From Entoloma clypeatum (Eukaryota; Basidiomycota; Agaricomycetes; Agaricales; Entolomataceae): 64,000 nucleotides of DNA. Position 1 is the stretch's first letter. Every line of letters begins with the position of its first letter. The stretch covers positions 4,278,001-4,342,000 of the forward strand of contig OY751493.1 of assembly GCA_963565915.1 (NCBI GenBank), in the 5' to 3' direction. The notes below the pieces were generated by a model. The model saw only the letters and a program-made list of their open reading frames with translations, was not told where the DNA came from and did not search any database. Both the position numbers and the translations under genes were made by a program. Of the stretch, positions 55,980-64,000 are shown piece by piece.

Positions 55980-56680
55980 GATGTGTTTGTAAGTCTGGGG
56001 TGGCTGGTACATGTCATCAATCATGACAAAAATTACATTACCAGACAGGATTTATAGACTATCCAAATCCTGCACACATTTGTAAGTGCTGAGGTGCTTG
56101 ATGTTTGATACCAACACCAACATTGATTATCCCTAATGGTATGTATGGTGGAATTCTCAAATGATGGATGTGTTTGTAAGTCTTGGGGTGGCTGGTGCAT
56201 GTCATCAATCACGACAAAGGTTACATTACCAGACAGGATTTATAGACTACCCAAATCCTGTGCACATTTGTAAGTGCTGAGGTGCTTCATGTTTGGTATC
56301 AACACCAACATTGATTATACCTGCCAGTATGCATGGCGGAATTCTCAAATGATGGATGTGTTTGTAAGTCTTTGGATGGTTGACATGTGCCACCAATCCT
56401 GACAAAAGTTATATTACCAGACAGGATTTATAGACTACCCAAGTCCTGTGCACATTTGTAAGTGCTGAGGTGCTTGATGTTTGATACCAACACCAACATT
56501 GATTATCCCTAATGGTATGTATGGTGCGATTCTCAAATGATGGATGTGTTTGTAAGTCTTGGGGTGACTGGTGCATGTCATCAATCACGACAAAGGTTAC
56601 ATTACCAGACAGGATTTATAGACTACCCAAATCCTGTGCACAATTGTAAGTGCTGGAGTGCTTGATGCTTGATGCCAAGG
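55980..56680 (+). repeat. Tandem repeat, about 188 bp x 3.7
   Basis: Units start at about 55980, 56167, 56355 and 56543 with GATGTGTTTGTAAGTC. Each contains CAGACAGGATTTATAGACTA and CACATTTGTAAGTGCTGAGG. Units differ at a few per cent of positions. Every full unit holds two TTTGTAAGT sequences that look like splice donors. Confidence 0.92.
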
Positions 56681-56810
56681 TTACATGTAGTTATTTTCTC
56701 CTCTACAGATGCCACATGCTGAGACAACAGAATGCTCATAGCAGTCTTTTCAATGTGTTGAAATTAGCTTTGATCCATTCACTCACAAACCCTGAGGACT
56801 CTAATCTAAC

Positions 56811-56819
56811 TATATAAAG
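56811..56819 (+). promoter_or_regulatory. TATA box upstream of the transposase half
   Basis: TATATAAAG lies 87 bp before the first ATG (56898) of the transposase frame. It would allow the transposase to be transcribed independently of the Ulp1-like gene 26 kb away. Confidence 0.5.
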
Positions 56820-56882
56820 GGGTTCATCATAATTACAGGTATTTTCCTTATTTTATTTCTTTCATGACATTCTAATTCTAGG

Positions 56883-59800
56883 TCTGCTGCTCACCAAATG
56901 TGTGATGTTAACCGAACTGGCGCCTGTGGAGGCGGAGCTTCCTCAGTTACCGTCATTGCTGATGAGATGTATAAAAAGCAGTACATATACCTTTCCAAGG
57001 CGCGTAAGAAGATGGTGAAGACAGCTCAGCAACAGGAATGGCAATGGACAAATAGCCATGAAACCGGTAAAGTTTTCGCAACGAAGTGTCTAAAGAAGGC
57101 ATCTCCTCCACCTCCTCGACTTCAAGCTGACAATGTTCTCATGGCGCCGTGTCAATCATGTCAGCAAATTCTAACTGTGAAAAAATTCAAGAATGCTTGT
57201 CATGTTCCGCGACCTCCAGACAATCATTATAGGTTTCTCAATTCTGTTTATCGTGGCCAGCAAATTGCTTCTATCTTTGGGCGACATATCGGACTGCGAC
57301 CTCTCTTTGAGGACAAGGTTAGCACCGATTCCAGCTGGCTGATGATCCAGACACTTAAATTGTATTAGGGTGCTCTTGAATCACCTCTAGTCCAATATCT
57401 CTGCAATGTTATTTTGGATGATCCAGATTCCCAGAAAATGAAACTTGGAGGCGACAATGTTTTCATGTCCATGATACAAGTTTTGGTACTAAAGCGTGAC
57501 AAGAAAGCACATGGAGTAGGGTTACAGAACCTGAAATATGGTCCTAACCTTATCGAATTCGCGCACATCATCTTCTCCCACAGTCCAGCGATGTACAAGA
57601 GATTGAAGGAATCACTTCCCTTACCTGAGCCTCAAACACTACAGTAAGTTCACGTAGCATATTTGACTTGATATGTCTCTAACCTGTTACAGATTACATC
57701 ATTCTCACCAGCCTCGTTTTCCTGTTGGTATTCAGGCCCACACATGTCACCTTGTGGAGGACACTCTAAAAAAGTTGGAGTATCACGGACCTGTTGCATT
57801 AAGTTGCGATGATACGAAACTTTTGGCATCGTTTCAGGTTTATTATGACAAGGAACGCCAGGCGTACTTTCTCATAGGACATGTTGGTGAAGAGTATCAA
57901 CTCATTGATCCTGATGCATTCAAGAAGGTGATTGAGGACAACCGTTTCAAAAAGGCTACGAAGGTGAGTCATTCTTATTGCTGTTGTCAATGATGCTCAT
58001 CATAGTCTAGCTACGATTGTTCGGCTTGCAGATCCCAGTGCCCAAAGTACCTACCATCTTATTAGCTGCCATTCCTATTCCAGAGGACTTCGATGCTGAC
58101 CAACTTTTTGAATACTCCTGGCAAGTTATTACGGGACTCCTTGGGCTCGGTATACAGGTGGTTTCATACGCCACAGATGGGGGCACAGTTGAACGCTCGG
58201 TTCAACGAAGAATTGAAGCCCATGCAACTCGCACGGAGAAAATTTCCTTTAGGCATCCCGCCCATGATCTCGGTCTTCCTGATATCATCATTCCTATTTG
58301 ATTCTATGGAGAAGATGGAAAGCACCCCCTGGCTGTTTTCCAAGATGCTAAGCACTGTTCCAAGACATTTCGCAACAACTCTTTCTCCGGAGCTCGAGTT
58401 TTGACTCTCCCCAATCACATTGTCCACTACGCCCAGATACGTGACATGAGCTTTGGAGAAGATGCTCCACTCTACCGACGCGATGTGGAGAAGTCTGATC
58501 GTCAGGATGACAATGCCGCGACTCGTTTGTTTTCAGCGCGTTCTGTTGAATTTTCGACAGAAAAATACCCCGAACGAAAAGGATTACTCATGTTTCTTTT
58601 TATCTGTGGTGAACTCGTCGATGCCTATGAAAACCAGTCAATCACCATAACTCTACGCGTCCAGATGGTTTACCGGGCATATTTTTTCTTTGAACTATGG
58701 GAGAAGTTTCTCAACACCGGAGGATATCCAAGGTCAAAGCATTATGTCTCGCCGCAGTGTCGAGACATTGTGCAAATTCTCATTCAGGGCTTTCTCCAAC
58801 TGGTCATCATTCATCGCGACTACTGCAATTGCCGACCTTTCCTGCCCTGGTTATTTTCAACAGAAGTCCTGGAGCATGTCTTTGGGATGTGCCGTCAGAT
58901 GGTCAAGGACTTTACCATGCTCGACTTTATTTACATGGTCCCTAAGTTGTCCATCCGCCTACGTGAAGCATTTTTCTCATCACGCACTACGAACGGCAAG
59001 GCTCGGGCAAGTGGTTATGCGCACACTCACACAGACACCCGCGGCATTGATTTAGCCGCTTTATCATCCTATCCCACAAATGACAAGATCAAAGAGGCTG
59101 CCAACAGAGCGTATCAAGAGGCGCATTCTCTCTTTGCATATCTTGGCACCACAGCTATGCAAATCTGTCGGCCAGGGACTCTCGGGATACCTAGTATCAA
59201 TACTTGGTTTGCTGATAGTGAGGATGATGATATTCCTGATAAAGATGAACTCGATACAGAGCCTGACTTGGATGACATGGACGATTACCAACAATTATTG
59301 GATGACCTCGAAGACGTACTTCCAGATACCTTGCAAGGGGAGACGTTGTTGAACAACTTTCGCTATGCATCCATTGCACTATCTGTCGACGAGCAGATGA
59401 AGATGTAGGCCCTGATGAATTGTAGAATATCCATAGAACTAACTATACCTTCTATAGATGTGCTTTACCTGAATTAGATGAAGATGCTTTGACAGAAGCT
59501 CATTCGGACGATGCCCTGCATATTGCAACAACACTCTCTGGAATAGCAGACCTTCCCGCAGTTCATGTTGACGAACCCAGCAACCCATTTGATATCGAGG
59601 ATCCTTCAGCTCTTGACCTGGGGGAACTTGTCAATCTCCGATATGCACATCAAACGAAACAGGCTGCGACGGGAGTCAAGAATCACTCACGCCGCCGTAC
59701 GACTGACATTGATTCATCAAGCCCCAGTAGCTCTAGGGACACGGACACAGGGAGGAATAGTGCGGAGCCAACAGAACGCCAACAGCTCCTCCGTCGATTT

Positions 59801-60617
59801 ACAGAAATAATCAAAAACCAAGGTGACCGAGGTATTGGGACGGGTTTAGAACGATCGGCCCGCTGGCAAAAGGTGATGACAGAGGAGACCGAAACAGACC
59901 CTGTACTGTCGGGGAACGCTAAAAATGCTGCGAATACAGCAAAAGCCACAGCAACGAAGGTATGTACTTTCGGGTGTCTAGTACCAGTCTGGGCTGAGAC
60001 AGGCTTGTAACACTAGTTGCTAAAGCATCGCATGGAGATGTTCAAGAAGTACAAATTGCCCGACATATTTGGCGATGCACGTATCAGCGCGACATGTCCA
60101 TTGCGAGTTGGGGATTGCAATGTTGGGGGATATGGATTCGTTCTTCCCTCACACGATAACCTTGATCTTGTTGTCTGTAAAGGTGAAGTATATTTCGACC
60201 ACGGATGCCTTCATGGTATTGATGTTCAAGGACGTAGTTCTCACCATATATTCCAAAACTGGGGGCGCGAACGGGAAGCACAGTTGGGTGCCTGATGTCG
60301 CTATCATCACTGCGGCATCCAACATCGTGGTCCAGGTTTTTGAACATCATTTCGGGAGCATGTTCTATGCCAAGCCTCCCTCATATGCACTCCCGCAACT
60401 TAAACGCTTTGACATTATACCTCCAACATTCTTCCTCTGCGCGCTAAAACACTCCCCTGCTGAAACAGCCGATGGTCTTAAAATATCGACCGAAGATGCC
60501 AATCTACTCAAGGACTTGAAAACTCGAATTTCCGATATCAGGATGGCCGTTAAAGAGCTGGGTAAAAAGAAGAAGAAGTCTGCTATCGAGAATGACGAGG
60601 AGGACTTCAATGTTTGA
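56883..60617 (+). CDS. RNase H-fold DDE transposase of the giant element (interrupted by one TGA)
   Basis: The first readable exon follows TTCTAG at 56882 and contains NRTGACGGGASSVTVIADEM and a CQSC zinc pair. Further exons start at 57369, 57693, 58011, 59458 and about 60016, with a last exon from about 60229. Catalytic-type acidic motifs are ALSCDDTKLLASFQVYYD, then VSYATDGGTVERSVQ, then FSTEVLEHVFGMCRQMVKDF near 58855. The D-D-E arrangement with LEH.FG is reminiscent of P-element/THAP9-like transposases, but I would not fix the superfamily. An acidic linker follows (59215-59330), then TIYSKTGGANGKHSWV and a Lys-rich end, TGA 60615. One in-frame TGA at 58299-58301 (IIIPI-stop-FYGED) breaks an otherwise open exon. 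Unless the codon is read through, this copy makes no full protein. Confidence 0.8.
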
Positions 60618-60779
60618 CACAGACTATATGGTAGACATACTCATTCCTGAGCCGTAAACTATGTTCCAACAGTCCCAAATTGACGTTGATTATTGTAAAT
60701 TACCGTCCGTATACGCTTCTGGTCTCCTCTGGCTCCAAAGGCGAAATTTTCCGGGTCCCCGAAAATGCCTGATCCATAA

Positions 60780-60865
60780 TCCGGATAAAATTCGCCCCGC
60801 AGGGAAGTCTCAGGTAAATCCGGATAAAAAACTCCCAAAATTGCCCAAAAAACGTCCGGACAAAA
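60780..60865 (+). repeat. Right subterminal repeats TCCGGATAAAA
   Basis: Exact copies lie at 60780 and 60819 and a variant TCCGGACAAAA at 60855. They are on the same strand as the left set, so relative to each end they point in opposite directions. Confidence 0.75.
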
Positions 60866-60888
60866 TCGCGGATTTTTGGCCCTTCAAG

Positions 60889-60922
60889 GATCAGGGTGTT
60901 GACGGCATTTTGGGGGGTCCTA
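60889..60922 (-). repeat. Right terminal inverted repeat, 34 bp
   Basis: It ends TTTTGGGGGGTCCTA and is the exact inverse of 27676-27709. Confidence 0.95.
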
Positions 60923-60928
60923 CCCTCG
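60923..60928. other. Target-site duplication, right copy
   Basis: CCCTCG, identical to 27670-27675, directly follows the right terminal repeat. Confidence 0.8.
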
Positions 60929-63784
60929 TACAAATATCGCGGGCGGTGGGCCCGAAGGCACCAACATCAGTATCACATGCGAGTCGGGCCACAGTGACGC
61001 AGAATTCTGAGCACTCGAGTTTGCAAGCTCAAAGACGGACCCTGTGCCTGGGGGGCATACGAGTGACATACGGGACGTTGGAGACACTTAAGTATGATTG
61101 TACGATGCTTCTTCATAGGTTCCAAGATCCGGAAAAAAGATAGTCGTCTAGTGTTGAATCCAGAAGCAGTCCCCAAGGGAACATAATGGACTTCGGCTGA
61201 GTATAGGCAGATATTGTCATGGAGGACAGGCGCCTGGATTGTGATTCAGTGAATCCGAAGTTGACATCTCAAGAGTACAAGAGGTAACGCACGCGGATGA
61301 GAGGATCGCTCCAGAACATCCCATCCCGTGGCTCTGTTGTCAGTGCTGTCCCCCTTCAAGCATAAGAAGGTTCTTCGTAAAGTTCCGGATTGTGATCATT
61401 CCCTTCTTCTATCTATGGTGTCGAGGAAGTGGACAGAAATAATGACTTCTGTAGGGCATGAGGCATGAACGTTTGAACCTCGAGGCAGTGGACGGAGTGC
61501 GGACGATGATATCATGGCCGATTTCAAGTTCCGGGGTCTTTCTTTACAACAAGCATAAACACCCGCCGAAACAAGGAACGGTTTCGTGGAGGCGGCTGTG
61601 CCTGTCATGGTTGGTGTCGTTCGACAGAACAGGGGTCAGTGACGAGGCCTGTTCTCGGCAGGAGTTTGGAGCATTATGCAAGACATCGAACGGCACCCGT
61701 CGAAACATCGATCCAATGCCGAGGCGCAGGGTAGGCCGAGACTGGAGACATGCCTGCCCCCGAAGTGGTGTGATGTCGAATGCGTTCAAGACGGATTCCT
61801 GCGGTCATAATTTCTGCTAATGGCTGAAATGAATTATGGATGAGGGAAGAAGATGCGGCAAGGAGGAAATCACGGATCCAGAATATTGGTTTTCAAAATG
61901 GTGAAGACATTCGGGCAAAGGGGGAGCGCGTGGAATTTTGCTCGGAGGTGGATATAATTCATGTTGCGCGGGACTCGCTCATGTCAAGCGAGGAAACATC
62001 ATTTTACCCAAATTACAGGAAAGTCAAGTCTCCTTGATTCTGAAATAATGCTATGCTTCCCCGTCTATCTGATTGCAAAGTGATCATCAGCATGTGGAAA
62101 GGCAAAACAATGATTGACTGACTGATATTTAAGTAATATAAACGTTCTTTCAAGACGGGCCATAGGGGTACAAGACTTCTTGGTGTCAATGCCTGAGAGT
62201 AGCACTTTAGCCAATGTCAAGACCTGCTGGAAACACAGATACGCACCAAGCTTTTACTGTACCTCAAGGTACGCTTAGTATTGCTGCTTGTTTTCCACCG
62301 TGTCCCTGATACCCTCAAGCAAACAGCTGTCGCATAGTCGTTGCTACATTGTGACGCTCTCATAGCAGCTTCTACGACGGAGGTAGAACGAGGTCGTGTG
62401 CGAAGCAGTCGTGAGTCACGTTGAACCTCGAACGTTTTGGAAAAAATGAACCTAACACTCAGGATTGTACGAAGGTCTCTTGAGGGTGTCCGCTGGCAGG
62501 GGCGGACAAGGAGATGGGCCATCCATTCGGCGAGGGTCGGTCCTGCGGCGGCGGCGCGAAGGACGATAAACGGTGCGCATTGTGTGTCGAAGAAACGTTG
62601 TCGGGATCTCCCGGAATTTATGTCGTGAAATCATCACTTACACGTTCACACCCTCTAGCAACCCTCTAGGTTCTCCAACAGATTATTCTGTCTACACCAG
62701 GTACTCCTCTACTTGGGGCCAATGACTCTTATGTTTTTATTGGATCTAGAACAGTCGGGGTCATTACCGAGCTTATTGGGATGCAATCTGGACGGGCGAT
62801 GTTCGTGGTTCTCTCGGAAAGTAAATGGCTCTGAAGCAGGTGCACTTGTGGCACAGTCCATACCTTTCGTCAGCAAGAGCAATAGATTTACGCGAAGCGA
62901 TGTCTTTCGGAACATTTGAGGCTGTCCTGGACGAGAACCGGATCACATCAACGCAACGCATCTTTACAAGTATTCGTATATCCTGCGCAAGCTATGACTA
63001 TCCCAGGAGATGTCGAGTAGCTACTATCAAGTGTAACATGGAGAACTGGCCCATGCCACTGGCTTGACCATGCCTTTTGAATGCCCACTGCCACGGAACT
63101 CCCACAAGCGCATCTCTCATTCATGGACATCCCACGCCCAGAAGCAGCTACCACCTTACCATCACCTCAGAGGAACTGATTAGGCGGCCATTGCGAGCAT
63201 CTCGTACGATACACTGCTCTGTTTGTAGGTGAGTGCGTCCGAAAGACATGGCGAGCTGATGAAAACCATTTTGACTTTGGTCCGCAGTCCTTTTGGTACT
63301 TGATATAATCGCCAAGGCAGTTACATGAACTTATATCAGGGTGCCTCGAACTTCCCCTTTTTTCGTACCGTGAGTCATACTCAATCTTTCTCACCCTTCC
63401 AAGTAGCGTTGCATTTGACAGCTCGGGAGCGTGGACACCTGGGACTTCCTGTCTATCTGCGGCTCCACATGCCTATGCTGCTTGTTCTTCTCACTTCGCT
63501 TTTTGGAGCAATTGCCCGATCAGCGGATAGAGACGACTGGTCACATAGGGCAAAAAATGCGGCTAGACTACAGCCTTTCTTCAGATCATATTTTCCGCCG
63601 AACAATAATGATCAATCTTACCCTAACAGGTTATCTGCTGCCGCAGTATACATTGCATAAACAACCCTTTACCTAGATTACACTAAGAATCTTCTCCGAC
63701 TTGTCAACAAGAAACCTCATGAAGAAGTCAAGTATCCAACAAGTATCCAATCATTTTCATCAACTGCGCCCTGCAAAACACTCG
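60929..63784. other. Right flank without a supportable gene
   Basis: Several open frames of 60-160 codons occur on both strands, but none carries a motif I recognise or joins convincingly by splicing. It may be intergenic, or hold an unrecognised gene. Confidence 0.35.
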
Positions 63785-64000
63785 ATGGTACAACAAATGG
63801 TCCTGTATGCTCGGGACCTGCTACGTACGACTTCACCCGACATATCCTTTCCTGGAGCACAAGAACCAACGAACTCTTGGTTCGTCCCACTACCTGCCCC
63901 TGTTCCAAGGTGGTCGGTCGACCTTGAACGGATCCTCTCGTTTCAGAAGATTAAAAGCACTGCTTTCAACCTCGATAACGAGGCGTCATCGCAGGACAGT
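63785..64000 (+). CDS. Start of an unknown gene running off the window
   Basis: From ATG 63785 a 72-codon frame stays open to the last base: MVQQMVLYARDLLRTTSPDI, then PTNSWFVPLPAPVPRWSVDL. Composition is protein-like, with a Pro-rich segment and DLERILSFQKIKSTAFNL. No family recognised; the remainder lies outside the window. Confidence 0.4.
   Translation, partial: MVQQMVLYARDLLRTTSPDISFPGAQEPTNSWFVPLPAPVPRWSVDLERILSFQKIKSTAFNLDNEASSQDS

Larger units (their letters stand above)
27676..60922. mobile_element. Giant (33.2 kb) DDE-type DNA transposon carrying cargo and nested elements
   Basis: The two ends are perfect 34-bp inverted repeats beginning TAGGACCCCCC, and the flanking host sequence shows the same CCCTCG on both sides. 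Subterminal copies of TCCGGATAAAA lie inside both ends. An Ulp1/C48 protease-like gene is next to the left end and a DDE transposase gene next to the right end, both reading left to right. The interior holds a Gypsy element, a Plavaka transposase, a MITE, an imperfect palindrome and at least six other genes. The layout recalls cargo-carrying elements such as Starships, but the enzyme is a DDE transposase, not a tyrosine recombinase. The ends show one insertion event. They do not show whether the interior was already present then. Confidence 0.8.

Noticed and set aside
55980..56680. CRISPR-like array
   Set aside because: Units are 188 bp and near identical along their whole length, with no short repeat and unique spacer pattern; the genome is eukaryotic.
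28356..59408. KDZ-type transposase
   Set aside because: KDZ elements are common in basidiomycetes, but the Cys-cluster and other KDZ motifs I know were not seen in the transposase here.
27676..60922. Starship element
   Set aside because: No DUF3435 tyrosine recombinase is present. The ends are inverted repeats and the enzyme is a DDE type.
61458..61820. 120-codon plus-strand frame in the right flank
   Set aside because: No motif and poor composition; an overlapping minus frame is equally open.

Overview
The window looks like nuclear DNA of a mushroom-forming basidiomycete (Agaricomycetes). The genes have many short GT-AG introns (about 45-65 nt). Several families typical of that group are present: a DUF6533 membrane protein, a Plavaka-type transposase, an Spt5-like KOW protein and a chromodomain Gypsy element. 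All calls come from reading the sequence; no database search was possible.

Left host segment (1-27.67 kb). The 3' part of the condensin gene smc4 converges with an unusual Cak1-like kinase gene (3.0-4.6 kb). Next come an uncertain small gene with a duplicated intron/exon junction (4.9-5.6 kb), an ankyrin-repeat gene with two micro-exons (6.0-7.0 kb) and a membrane-anchored LysM gene (7.2-8.0 kb, minus strand). About 8 kb follows in which I see no convincing gene. Then come a CBM21-type glycogen-targeting regulator of PP1 (16.3-18.9 kb), another gene-poor stretch, a 12-exon DUF6533 gene (23.6-25.4 kb) and a small secreted protein (26.3-27.1 kb, minus strand).

The main discovery is at 27,676-60,922. 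This 33,247-bp segment is bounded by perfect 34-bp terminal inverted repeats. The host bases CCCTCG directly abut both ends, which looks like a 6-bp target-site duplication. Copies of TCCGGATAAAA lie inside both ends. At the left end is an Ulp1/C48-type SUMO-protease-like gene ending in a Cys/His zinc motif. At the right end is a large RNase H-fold DDE transposase gene. Between them lie about 25 kb of other material: a young Gypsy element, a Plavaka (CACTA/CMC) transposase, a CACTA-like foldback MITE, a 1.37-kb imperfect palindrome, and several apparently cellular or unknown genes. These include an Spt5-like KOW protein, a DUF6698-like protein, a Cys-rich protein and others. The whole looks like a giant cargo-laden DNA transposon. 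The sequence alone cannot say whether the cargo moved with the element or accumulated inside it later.

Right host segment (60.93-64.0 kb). No gene could be supported except a reading frame that opens at 63,785 and runs off the window end. Three mobile-element genes (Ulp1-like, transposase and Gypsy pol) are each interrupted by exactly one in-frame TGA. That pattern fits C-to-T decay of CGA codons.
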